From Gnetum montanum (taxonomy: Eukaryota > Streptophyta > Gnetopsida > Gnetales > Gnetaceae): DNA of 64,000 bases. Position 1 is the first letter of the stretch. Each line of letters begins with the position of its first letter. A model generated the notes under the pieces. That model was not told the DNA's origin. It worked only from the letters and a program-made list of their open reading frames with translations, and did no database searches. The stretch covers positions 1,645,260 through 1,709,259 of the forward strand of contig MNCI01008572.1 of NCBI GenBank assembly GCA_015680685.1. Reading direction: 5' to 3'. Shown here piece after piece: positions 23,501 through 34,528 of this stretch. The position numbers were made by a program, and so were the translations under genes.

Positions 23501-25022
23501 GCCATGGATCCACCATCTATTCTGCATAACATGGTCACAGGACCCCCTAGAGGCTATTGGTGAGTCTTTTTCAGTGATCACCAAGGGCCTGGCTAGACTA
23601 TCCTACCATGTGTACAATAGTGCTAGAGACACTCATCCCATGAACACAAGCAATGCCATGAGGGGGGCACAACTCATCATTGAGATGGTAAGATAAAAAA
23701 TGCATATCAAGAAGCCTTGCCCCATAGAGGTGCCCATGTACAAAATTGAAGAAAGGAGAAAAAAGCTACATCTTAAAGTTAACAATGCATGATCTGAGTT
23801 TGCTAGTAAGTATATATTATTTAGTATATTCACCTTTTTATATATACATATATATTTTAAAGATATGTTCTAACTCTTGTTTATGTAACATAGACGAGGA
23901 GGAGGCCCCTGCCATAGAAGAGAAGCCCTTAGCAGGAGATGTCCCTCAGCCTGAGGGACACATAACAAACAAAGGCACTGCCAAAATCTTGAGGTATCTC
24001 GAAGAGGAGGGGCTACAATTTGAGGACAATGAATATGATCATTTTTTTGAAGGTGTGCAGATGGGTGATCCTCCTACTCTCACCCTGAGGGTTTGATAGG
24101 TAGGAGCTTGGCATCATCATTTACATTATGCTCTTCCTCTCTCTCTCTTCTCTCCTCTTTTTCCTTTTTTTCTGATGATGCTAATATTCTTTATCTTACA
24201 ATGGGTTATTCTTTCATTAAACATCCTAAGTCTACATCCACTTTTCACTCACAACGTGGGTAGAAACCCCAAACAAGCTTGCCTTCATGAAAAGCATAGT
24301 GGATGACATGATTGACCATTTGAAATAGATAGATCCTAAGACAGGTATGTTTAGATTGTTGTTTTTATTTTTTTCCTTTTTATTACAACTAATTTTTTCC
24401 CTCTTTGGTGTAACAACCTCATGACTCAAATGGGACCCATGAAGAATTGTCCAAGTTGATGTTGTACCTGAGTTCCCTCCTAAGGTATAATGGGTGCCTC
24501 ATTATATATATGACAAGGTAAGAAAATGTACACTACACTTGGCATGATCACTATGGGAATGTAGGCGCATGAACTAATACATTTGGAAATGAGTGCAAAA
24601 ACTTGATGAATAGAAGGTAAGCCAGGTAGCTCACCTGGAAGACTTGTAGTCATGGTACGACTTCTTGATGTCTTGCGATAAATTAGAATGTTGCTAGTAT
24701 ACAACTATGATTGACTACACCAAATATTGGTTAGCTGTCAGGGGAAAGAATGAGGCTACAAACAAGGTTATTGAGCAGTGCTTGCAGATGGACCTCTTGG
24801 TTCCAAAGGACCAAGATTGGAAGGAATACAACACCAAGGTATATGAGTGGGGACAAACTCAAAAGAACCACATGTATTAGTACAAAATGGAACACATAGC
24901 CTATCATAAGAAATATAGAGATGAGTCTATGGAGCATTGAGGTCATGACCTATTCCTTGATGCCATTGGTGTGACACAGACTTACAATAGGTTTAAAAAA
25001 AACTTGGTGGTTAGTGAGTCCC
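20593..25022 (+). pseudogene. Antisense gene in E2 (copy 2), unknown function, multi-exon
   Basis: Best copy for exon mapping. Exon 1 has an ATG at 20724 and ends at 20842 before GTAGGTC; intron to AG at 21849; exon 2 to 22299 (GTGAGCC); exon 3 about 22397-22667 (GTAAGTTG); intron to TTGTAG at 22758; exon 4, the main domain, 22759-23805 (GTAAGTAT); exon 5, acidic, 23894-24099 (GTAGGAG); exon 6 about 24202-24344 (GTATGT), its acceptor lost; a last exon from about 24425 carries a conserved WGQTQKNHMY block. The main domain has RVIFEITNDLFFDIFGIP and SKPWIHHLFCIT. Several stops and frame breaks; the 3' end is lost at the deletion joint. Function unknown; it may resemble 'putative plant transposon protein' sequences. 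Confidence 0.7.
21418..21740. repeat. Tandem repeats in intron 1 of antisense gene copy 2
   Basis: About five degenerate copies of CATGCTCCCTGGGAGTGTGA followed by CCAACACTTGAAAAATTTTT-like sequence. The core CTCCCTGGGAG is palindromic. Weaker counterparts lie at 37010-37260 in copy 3. Confidence 0.75.
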
Positions 25023-26543
25023 AAGTGTGTGATCATAGTGTGTGAAATTAGTATATAGTGTTAGATAGGCACAATGGGGAAATGTGGAAGTATGGTCATA
25101 GTCTTTGGGACATTATGGACATGGTGTTGGTAGTTGCAAAGGAGGTTGGACCTATGAGGCTTATAGTTGTCATGTTGTGTAGGTCCTAGGAAGACTATGT
25201 CATGGTACTTAGCCAAGTGTCAAGCTCTAATGCTTGAGTGTGGGAGTGATGAAGATGCTAAGAGTGCTTTAATGCTTGATGCTTAAAGTGATTTTCTGAT
25301 CATCCCTAAAATGCTAATTATCAGGGTATTTATAGGGCTAGGGTTAATGTGAGATGTGGACTGGATGCCACATGGCCTAGATTCCATGAAGAATGGGTGT
25401 GAACAAGATGCACTGACATGTTATGCTCAAAATGTCAAGCTTTGAGTGTTATGCTCAAAGTGTAATGCTTTTTAGGACAAGAACGGGAACTGAGAATCTG
25501 AAAAATTATGACCACATCACTTAGATTTCATGTGCAAGAGTTTGAAGGATCACCATGTACCTACAAATAATGCCAAAACAAATGCAACTTGGAGCCTATG
25601 CTCTGGGACTATGTCTTCCCCCTCCTCTGAGTAGGATCAAGCATAGGAATAATTTTGGGGATCAATGGGAGGTGCAAAAGTAAAGAAAACTATTGATCCT
25701 GGCTACCAGAAGGACGTTGGAGTTGAAGTGAAGGTCGTTGCCAAATTATGGGAGCTTTTGGAGGCATTCAAAGGCATTTCCCAAGTGTCACACTATCTAT
25801 GCTACACAGCATGATGGAGTGTAGTGTGAATAGTTAGAAAATTTTTGTAGATTTTGGCTCATCATGATGTCTACGTTGCACAGCATAGTAGAGTGTAGCA
25901 CAAGTACTTTGATGAATTTTTCCAAAATTTGCAATGTTTATTCATGGCACACTATCCACACCTTAGGGTGTAGTAGGACAGGCAACCTCAAAAGTCAAAA
26001 ATATGCATCTCCCATGTCTAGATAGCTTGATAGATCTCTGGTCTGACACTTAGAAAAATTTGGCCCTGAAATCTATGTCACACTATCTACACTGTGTAGC
26101 CTAGTAGAGTGTGATAGGCCCAAAATATGGAAAATTTGCCAAACTATTTTGTCCATCTTGAGCACTTTTGACAACCTCTAGCCTAGTACTTGGGTGGACT
26201 AGCAACCAAGACATGTGTTAAGCTAGGAGAGCTGGAGAGTGTAGTGAGCTTGACAGTCTGAAACATAGAAAATTTGCCAAACTATTTGGTCCATCCAAAG
26301 TAGACCTTGATCACTTCTAATTTGACATTGGCGCAAACTGGCCTTGGAAGCATGTGCTACACTGGCTATGTTGGGGAGTGTAGTAGGCAAACTTAGAAAA
26401 ATTTTGTAAACACAAAAATCCCAATGTGCTATGCTATCTACGTTGCATAGTGTGACACCAAACTTAGAAAAATTTTGTCCAAGTATTGACACTTAGAAAA
26501 ATTTTCCATTAAGCTACAAGAGCCCAAAATTAGTGGTGTCTTA
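25023..26543 (-). repeat. E2 5' LTR, truncated at its downstream end
   Basis: Minus-strand LTR beginning near TAAGACACCACTAA at 26543 (consensus TGAAACACC) and running to about 25037, where it joins antisense-gene sequence. By alignment with 10492-12273, about 330 bp of the downstream (U5) end are missing. TATA box at 25326-25335 and U3 subrepeats present. Confidence 0.85.
25326..25335 (-). promoter_or_regulatory. LTR TATA box (E2 5' LTR)
   Basis: CTATAAATAC on the minus strand in the same context as the other LTR copies. Confidence 0.7.
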
Positions 26544-26548
26544 AAGGT
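26544..26548. repeat. Target site duplication of E2, right copy
   Basis: AAGGT directly right of the E2 LTR end, matching GAGGT at 10487-10491 in 4 of 5 positions. Confidence 0.7.
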
Positions 26549-28290
26549 CAACATGTAGACCAATGCTTTGCAATGGGTAGAGGAGGTCATGATTAGGTCA
26601 TATAGGCTCAGTGTAGTGTTCTTTTGTTTTAGATCTTGTTTAACCTATAACAATGCATCTAGAAAGTCTTTGCCATTGTCTACTATTTTGTTGGCCTTCA
26701 ACTCCTCCATGTGGCCCAAGAAATGAATCTCTCATGGAGGAGATTTGGGCTTTGCTTGCCTTGGTTGTTTTTAAGCCTCAGTGCTTAGTTGTTCATTAGT
26801 TATGGTGGCCCTCTCAGTTGATTTGGTCATGGGGATAGTGGATAAGGGGATCGACTTTAGTGGGCCTACTACCCTTTGCTCTTGGTGTTGCCTAATCATT
26901 TTGTCAATAAGGAATTCATTAGGCCTTCTGAATTGCCACCCTAATTGCCTATTGGTATTACTTGAAGGATGGGGCCTTAGGCAAGTAGGGACTAATGCAT
27001 TTTCCACCATTGGACTCCTTACAATTGGGGAGTCTACATGTTGTGGCACCTTTATGATAAAGGATGACTAGGTAGTTCTTGCTACAACATGCTATAGGTC
27101 CCTAACGATAAAAGGTGTTATGGGTACCTAAGGTGATGCTCTGACAACGAAAGGGGGCCTTGAACCAATTGACATTGAAGGGGCCCCAACATTACCAGAG
27201 GGCACCTGAACCATGAATGGCTCCGACGCAAGTTCCGAGTTGTCATAAAAACTTATAGCATTGATGGTGTATCCTATACTAATTGCATTAAGAGGGCCCT
27301 TGTAGACCCTCATTGATTGGTTTTGGGGCTAAACTAGGTTGGTTGCATCAAGGACCAACTTTTCCTTATCAATCATGCATTGTATATCATCCTGTAGGGT
27401 CATGTAGAAGTCTATGTTGTGGTCAGGAAATTAGTGATAGTGGCAAAACTATTCTAGCCTAAAATGTTTAAGGACGAAAGGCTCATTTGGTGCTATAGAT
27501 GCTGGATGCCTAAGAAGCTCATAGTATCCGTCATATCTCTTATGAGCTTCCTCAAACATCTAATTTTATTGGATTCTTCCAACCTTAACTAGTTGGTCTA
27601 GGAGTTCTAATAGCTTGGTGGGAAATTATGTGTACTTTGAGCCATCTTTACACTCAAAGATTGGCCTTGGGGTAGCTAGTGCCATGGCCACTAACGATGT
27701 AGCCTAGTTGCTAGTCATAGTGTTAGAGCTAGAAGCCTTGTTGTTAGTTGGGGCCTTAGATGGCTTGGTTGTTGGTTTGGAATTATTTGGCTTGGTCTGT
27801 CTATCCATTGTTTCCAGAGTTGTGTTTACTTGTTTGCCCTTATTATTTTCCTTTTAAGCATGCAAGTTCTTGAATGCTCTTGGTTTAGAAAATGCTTGAC
27901 TTATTGATTGTAGGGCCAGGTAATACAATTTTGACTTAATGAATTCATTCACTACACGTTTGAAAATTACTAGTAGATGTGTTTCTATGGTGGGCTCATG
28001 GATTTCATTGAGCGACACACCCTAGCATTGAATGAATTTTGCATGGGCTCTAAGTAGCCCTACTTATTTTGCATTAGCTAGTCAAGGTCACCTCAAGCTT
28101 TAAGTTATACTTGAAGTGCATGATGAATTAGCTAAGAAAATTCTACAAGGAGGAAATGGAGGCCTTAGGGAGCACATAGTACCAATCCAATGCTTTACCA
28201 ATTAAGGACATGATGAACACATGGATAATGGCATGTGGCCATGCTTTTGGTAGAAGGCATTTAGATTAAAAGATCACTAAGTGAGCATTG

Positions 28291-28295
28291 GAGTT
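28291..28295. repeat. Target site duplication of E3, left copy
   Basis: GAGTT next to the E3 LTR end, paired with GAGTC at 47790-47794 (4 of 5, one C/T difference). Confidence 0.75.
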
Positions 28296-30375
28296 TGTAG
28301 CATTCAAAAACATCAATCATTGAAACACCGAGAGGTCATCGGGTGTACAACCTAAACTCAAGTTTATTAGAGGTCCATGTTGGAGAAAATGAAAATGGTG
28401 TGCCTTGAATAGTCTGGTCAATCAGACAGGGACTTATGTGGTGTACATAACTCTCTCTAGATAGAGTTTTCAAAGTGTCACATGCAGGAGTTGGAACAAG
28501 CAGGAGCATGACATGCATAACAATGGGAGTGTACCAATGTGAGTGTATCAATGAATATTAACAATAGAATTAAACAATTATACCAAAAATTTGAAACACA
28601 TAGTGTAGGAAAATAAAATGAGAGTTTAAGTAAATAAATGCACCACCCCAAGATTGGGAAACATGAATTTTGATTAAATGATATGTAGAGTCAACACATA
28701 GTGTCATAAAAGCATAGTAGGGTAGTGAGGTAGTATGGTCACAATCCTTGGGACATTGTAGATGCAATGCTGGTAGCTACAAAGGAGGTAGAACCTACTG
28801 GGTTGGCAATTGTCATGTTGTACAGGTGCTAGGAAGACTAGGTTATGGTACTTGTCTAGGCATCAAGCTTAGATGCTCAAATGCGAGAGTGCTCAAGATG
28901 TGAAGAGTGCTCTAATGATTAATGCTTAAAGTGATTTTCTAATAAACCTTTCTACTAACCAACCTTTAAAATGCTAATTGCTAGGATATTTATAGAGCTA
29001 GGGTTGTCATGAGATGTTGACTGGATGCCACGTGGCCTAGTTCCACGTAGCATGGGTGTGAACAAGTCACACTGGCATGCCATACTCAAATGTTAAGTTC
29101 TAAGTGTCAAGCTCAATGGTGCTATGTGCTACAGGATAGGAATGAGAACTAAAATTATGCAAAACTATGACCATACTAGCCAAAATGTATGTGCCAAAGT
29201 CTAAAGGATTGCCATGTTCCTACAAACAATGCCAAAACAAAATGCAATTTGGAGCCTACGCTCCATGACTATGTCTTCCCCCTCTTTTGAGTAGGGTCAA
29301 GCATAGGAACAATTTTGGGGATTAATAAGGGATGCAAAGGGAAAGTAAACTATTGATGTTGACCACTGGAAGGATGTCAAAGTTAAAAGAAGATTGATTT
29401 TGAGTTCTGGGAGCTTCTGGAGGCATTTGGCGGCATTTTCCAAGCGTTACACTATCTATGGTACACAACATAGTGAAGTGTAGTGTACATACTTAGAAAA
29501 TTCTTGTAGTTTTTGGCCTGTTATGCTCTCTATGTTACATAGCGTAGTAGAGCGTAGCACTCCTATTTTGATGAGTTTTTCCAAAATTGGAAATGCCACT
29601 CTAGGTTGTAGCAAGATAGGTGACTTCAACAACCAGAAAATGCATGTTCCATGTTAGAATAGCTTGATACCTCCTTGTTTCACACAGAAAAAATATTAGC
29701 CTTGAAAACCTGTTACACTTGCTACACTATACAATGTAGAAGAGCATAATAATAATTTTTGGATGAATTTTACCAAAATTCATAAGATTTCTTCATGGAA
29801 TCTTGACCACACTCTGAGGATGAAGCAAGGCAAGTAGCTTTGGTAGTCAGAAAATTGTCAAATTTGAAAGACTCTAGATCCAGCACTTAGAGAAATTTGA
29901 GCCCTAGATCTTGTCTTATGCTGCCTATGCTGTGTAGTGTAGTAGGCCCAAAAAAGATAGAAAATTTGCAAAACATTTTTTCCCATGCTTAGCACCTTTG
30001 ACAACTCCTAGCCTGACATTTGGATGGATTGGCAACTGAGACATGTGTTAAGCTAGACAAGCTGAAGAGCGTAGCAAGCTTGATGACCCAGGAGATGGAA
30101 AACTTGCCAAACTTTTTGGTCCATCCTCAGTGCCATTTTGACTACCTTTGTCTCGACATTTATGCAAATTGGCCTTGGAAACATGTGCTATGCTGGCTAT
30201 GCTGTGGAGCGTAGTAGGCAGACTTGGAAAAATTTTGTAAATATCAAGACTTCCAATGTGCTACACTTTCTACGCTATGTAGCATGACACTAGATTTAGA
30301 AAAAATTTTCCCAAGTTTTAACACTTAAACAATTTTGTTGTTGAGTCATAAGAGCTCAAAATTAGTGGTGTTTCA
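28296..30375 (-). repeat. E3 3' LTR
   Basis: Minus strand starts TGAAACACCACTAATTTTGA at 30375 and ends GAATGCTACA at 28296. Nearly the same length as the 5' LTR and alignable throughout. It contains U3 palindromic subrepeats (about 29440-30300) and a TATA box at 28986-28995. Confidence 0.9.
28986..28995 (-). promoter_or_regulatory. LTR TATA box (E3 3' LTR)
   Basis: CTATAAATAT on the minus strand at the conserved LTR position. Confidence 0.7.
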
Positions 30376-30392
30376 CTAGTTCCTCTTTGTTG
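30376..30392 (-). promoter_or_regulatory. Candidate polypurine tract of E3
   Basis: Minus strand reads CAACAAAGAGGAACTAG directly before the LTR start TGAAAC. Purine-rich but eroded; the matching position in E2 is worse. It would prime plus-strand cDNA synthesis. Confidence 0.35.
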
Positions 30393-32264
30393 ATGTCTAG
30401 AGGATTGACCTGAGAGATGTCAACAAAAAATACAAAACACCACAATGAACATGATATCAACACCATTCATCAGTGCCTACTTAGATGATGCTTTTCTATG
30501 CTTGAGAGTGCCAGTGAATGAAATATGGTAGGGAATAGAGGATAGGTTCAAGGAGATGGGTTAGGGGACAATGGATGGAAGGGATAACTATGGGATGCAA
30601 TGCCATGATAGCCTATTGTCATAGAATGAGCCCTCATCAGAGTTCTTGTGAGTGAGTCAGCATGCAGAGGTGTCCTCCCCTTTGGATTGCGACCTCTTAT
30701 TAGTGTGCTTATGAGACAATCAAGCCAAGGTTAGAATAGTCGCAAGATGACAACTATGCCATTTAACTTGGGTATTTAGCTAGTCCCATTTTCTTTTCTT
30801 CTTTCTATTTTCTTTTTTTTGTTTGCTTTGTTTTATATTTATTATTTTTTTTTGCTTCTTTTCTTTTCTTTCTTCTTTCTTATTTTTTTCCCAAGAGAAT
30901 TGTATGACCATATCTGCTTAAAGGAAATCACATCATAGCTGTAGGATAGGTGTTTCCTCCCTAAGATGATTTGTGTTACATCCATGTGGGGATTTGACCA
31001 ACCTACAAAGGCTCCCCATGGGACAAGTTGTGTTATGTTGATCATGGGTTCAGTGGCTAACTACAGGAAATGGTTTCATATGCATTGGAGAAGCTTGCAA
31101 GGGATGTGGAAAGCTGCAAGATCAAGAGGTAGAGGTTAGGTTGGCTAAGAGGATAGGAGGGGTGTGCACTCTTAAGTAGCTAGGTAAGCTAAAATAGATA
31201 CATTAGAACAATGTAGTGTCTTGCCATCGCGGTGAAATTCACCCTTGAGCAACACCACCTAGGCTTCATCCTACAAATGCAACATAGAGAAAACATGAAA
31301 AACAACCATCATGTGAGATGAAGACAAAGTCTTGTCTGCCTAGGACATTACAAGGGCTACGAGTGCTGTGTTAGGTGCATGCAATGTCCAAAGCAAGAAG
31401 GCTAGTATAGGCATCGATGGTGGCAGATTGGAAAGCTGCAACAGCCACACCAAAAGTGAGCACTCAAGAGGCTAGGAGAAATGGTGATGTAGGTGATTAG
31501 GCATTATTAGCAAAGGTAGTAGCCAGGAAATTCAGCTGCAAGGTGAAAAGCCATGCTGGTGAATGCTCTTCCAAACTCTAACAATGGCAAGGGTTGGAGG
31601 ATGATAGCACTATGGCTAGGCCACAATATTGCTAGGATTCTCGTAGGAGGTGCTGATGATGAGAGCTATGACCAAGATGATTGGCGATGGTGGCAGTAGC
31701 TATGAAATGTTAGTAAGATGACAAATGGCATCTCTGGAAGATTAGCAAGATGTCAAGGATGGTGACATTGCAAATGTTCCAAAGGGTTTTCCCTTGAGAA
31801 CATGAACTTCATTCTAGAACTACAATGCCCCACCCCATCTTGCCTAAGAGGGATGGGTAGGTGATAGAAGATTGAAAGTATTCTTGCTCACTTGTTCGTA
31901 GGATCATGTATGTTGAGTCATAGATGCTAAATCATGAACCCAGTTTTAGGTCTTGGTAGACCATTGGCTATGCAAGTTTAAGGTCTCAACAGATTTTGAT
32001 CCTAGTTTAAGGTTTGGGTAGATCATGCTGTGCTAGTTTAGGCTCCTAGAAAACCATTGTACTAGTTTACATTTTAGTAAGTGGTGGATGGCTAGTTTAA
32101 GTTCATAGAGGACCATGCTATGGGTGCCAGTTTCATGTCATAGCCCAAGGACATTCTATGTTAGTTTAACATCATAGTGGGTTTTCTATGCTAGTTTAAC
32201 ATCATAGAAAATGATCTAATTACCTTTATTTCATTGTCAATGTGATACTACATGTTAATTATAA
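30393..32264 (-). other. E3 3' untranslated region
   Basis: About 1.9 kb without recognisable genes, collinear with 12274-14164 of E2. It contains a T-rich tract at about 30785-30890, conserved non-coding blocks, and the minisatellite at 31940-32220. Short open frames here are chance. Confidence 0.7.
31940..32220. repeat. Minisatellite in the 3' UTR of E3
   Basis: Degenerate units with the core GCTAGTTTAACATCATAG or TAGTTTAAGGTTTGGGTAGA. Same family as 1-462 and 13780-14150. Confidence 0.78.
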
Positions 32265-33330
32265 TATGGCTTTAGGTACAAGTGGTTGATAAGATTGGTG
32301 AAATCATTACCATCTAAAGCAGCAAGCTTGAAGGCTCCATTTTTGTACACCTTAGTGAGCAAGAAAGGCCCTTCCTAGTTAGTTGAGAACTTGATCATAG
32401 GCTCGTGAATGGCCTTGAGGACTAGGTCCCCTTTCTTGATTGGTTGTTGGTGTAGATTGTGGTAATGCTTTTTCCATTGCGTCTCTTGGTACCACTCAAT
32501 GTGATCAAGCCTTTGGATGCACTCTTCCTCTGTAGAGTCGATATCAATGATTCTCAAATCTTTATTCCTAGCCTCATCCAAGAAGTTTGAGAGGATCATG
32601 CAAAGTGATGGGACTTGCAATTCAAGAGGCAACACTACTTCAGATCCATACACAAGACTATATGGTGTTTTAACTGTTGTAGTTCTACATGTCATGCAGT
32701 AGGCCCAAAGTCCATAGACTAGTTGTTCATGCCATTGTTGCTTGCTGTTATTAAGCATATTCTTCAGGAGGTTGACAATCACCTTATTTGTAGCCTCCAC
32801 TTGGCCATTTTCCTAAGGGTAGTATGGTGGTGAAAAGGAGTGTTTAATGCTGAAGTTTTTAGAAAAGGCTTTGGTTTCTACACTACTAAATTGTGGCCCA
32901 TTGTCTGTGGATATAGTCATGGGGAGACCAAATCGGGTCACTTTATTATCAAGAATAAATTTGCAAACCTACTAAGATGTTTTCTTCCTAAGGGCAATAG
33001 CTTCTACTCACTTCATGAAATACTCAGTTGTGGTAATAATGAAGTTGTATCTAGTGGAAGAATTAGGCATTATAGGCCCTATGATGTCCAACCCCCAACA
33101 TTGAAATGACCATGTGATTTGTGTAGTATGCAGTTCAGTCAATCACACATGTATTAGATTCCCATGCCATTGACACACATCACATGCCCTAACCTTGAAG
33201 ATGCAATCACACTTCATATAAGGCCAGTAGTAACTTAGACATCTAATTTTTTCCAACATTTCCCTAGGAGCTATATGCGCCCCCACATAGACCCTCATGG
33301 ACTTGGTCAATGATCCTTTGTGCTTCACTA
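32265..33330 (-). pseudogene. E3 integrase (broken)
   Basis: Minus-strand INT. N-terminal zinc-binding part at 33143-33328 shows YYWPYMKCDC and ACDVCQ. The catalytic core (about 33090-32780) is legible across frames, including GPQF-type and EATNKVIVNLL blocks. The C-terminal part at 32375-32800 is a 141-residue open stretch with TPYSLVYGSEVVLPLELQVP and KKGDLVLKAI. It would catalyse cDNA insertion; several stops remove function. Located right after the second RNase H, as in Tat-type elements. Confidence 0.85.
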
Positions 33331-33489
33331 CTGCTAATGCAAGTTAATACTATCCTGTCATAAGATCTATGACATAAGGTACTATCACCTATAAGGACGT
33401 ATTGTCATGATCATTTTCACACTGCGTCCTTTCAGGTAGGTGTTATGTTTGGGGCGGTTCCCCCTATTGGAGGTATGCTTTGATGTCTT

Positions 33490-34480
33490 CATATCATTCC
33501 TAAGCATGAGGTGTACTTATGGATGCAATACCTGTTGTGTGGATTATAGGTTCAATGCAATTCATTATGGAAGTAGGCAAAGTAGAGAACATATTTGTCA
33601 ATATGCTTAAGTCTAAGGTAGCTAATGCGTTAGCTATGGCATTTTTATTACAGGGGATATGTTGGACATCTATGGTTGCAAATTGTTTCAGTAAGCACTT
33701 TGCCAAATCATAGTAAGGTTTTAGGTGTTATGCTTTATAGGCGTAAACCTTTGTGACTTGGTTAATGACCAGATATGAATTACCTTGAATTTCTATGTTT
33801 TGAATGTCTAACTCTTGATTTTCTAGAATGCCTCTAAGGAGACCTTCGTATATCACTATGTTGTTTGTATAAAGACATGTAAAGTGGTACGCAAAAGGTC
33901 AGATATCTTTAGAGGGAAATGTGATAATAGTAGCAACACTACTACCTTGTGTGGTTGAAGCACCATCAAAGTGTAAAATGGCCTTGAAGTCTGCAAGTAT
34001 CAAGCTTATACTACTAACATGCTCGTGTAGGAATTCTGGATCTATTGTTGCTTGATCATCTATGGGTGAAGCCATGAGTTGCATGGCTATTGCTTAACCC
34101 TTTGTGGATGATTATGCTATGTAATGTAGGTCAATCTTTATGGTTATTGCTTTCTATTTGGCTATTCTACTACTTTTATATATGTTGGTTGTAATGGCCC
34201 TAAGTATTTTACCCTTGAAAATGATGTTGACTTGACCATGGAAGAGGTAGTATCTCCATTTTTTTAGTGTAAAAACCAAGGCAAGATAGTTTTTCTCCAC
34301 ATCATTGTATTTTTCCTTGTGTGCTATTAATGCATGACTTAAGTAGTAAACAAGAACCTCAAAATCATTGTCTCTCTTTTGATAAAGCAGGGAAGCAATG
34401 AATGTATCTGAGTTTGCAAGGTAGATGTAGAAAGGCTTATCTCTTTGTGGAGGATAGACAGTTGGGAGATGAACCAACTC
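33490..34480 (-). pseudogene. E3 RNase H pair: RT-linked RNase H plus second RNase H-like domain (broken)
   Basis: RT-linked RNase H at 34154-34477, with PFYIYLANSD, VYYLSHALIAHKEKYND and FTLKKWRYYLF. The second domain starts at about 33990 with LHFDGASTTQGSSVATIITF and ends at about 33600-33690 with FATIDVQHIPCNKNAIANAL, the H-x-P...N-x-x-A end of RNase HI folds. Tat-lineage elements are known to carry such an additional RNase H between the first RNase H and INT. Stop codons separate the parts. Confidence 0.82.
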
Positions 34481-34528
34481 CTTTTTTAGGTTGTTGAATG
34501 CTTCTTGGCATTGATTTGTCCACTCAAG

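Larger units (their letters stand above)
10492..26543 (-). mobile_element. E2: Tat/Ogre-like Ty3/gypsy element with internal deletion and foreign insertion
   Basis: Nested in the E1 protease. Right to left on the minus strand: truncated 5' LTR (25023-26543), antisense gene segment (about 20300-25022), start of pol (19948-20160), a non-retroelement interruption (17497-19947 including an N gap), RT, RNase H pair, INT, 3' UTR and 3' LTR (10492-12273). Gag, protease, leader and the downstream end of the 5' LTR are missing. The break lies at about 25022-25040, where antisense-gene sequence runs directly into the LTR. The two outer ends carry a 5-bp target duplication. Confidence 0.82.
26544..28295 (-). 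pseudogene. E1 gag C-terminal part and protease N-terminal part (broken, cut by E2 and E3)
   Basis: Minus strand, collinear with 42185-43880 of E3. It contains a gag-protease linker with NAISIGYTINAIS and SEPFMVQVPS (near 27200-27300), a decayed CCHC-like knuckle near 27370-27440 (H and D of the GHD block visible, cysteines mostly lost), a Lys/Asn-rich nucleocapsid-like stretch, and capsid sequence up to the E3 insertion at 28295/28296. Left end joins the protease piece at 10491 once E2 is removed. Not functional. Confidence 0.75.

Noticed and set aside
30900-31100. Conserved 3' UTR block as a possible tRNA or structured RNA gene
   Set aside because: No cloverleaf, no A/B box pattern and no clear hairpin could be made out by eye.
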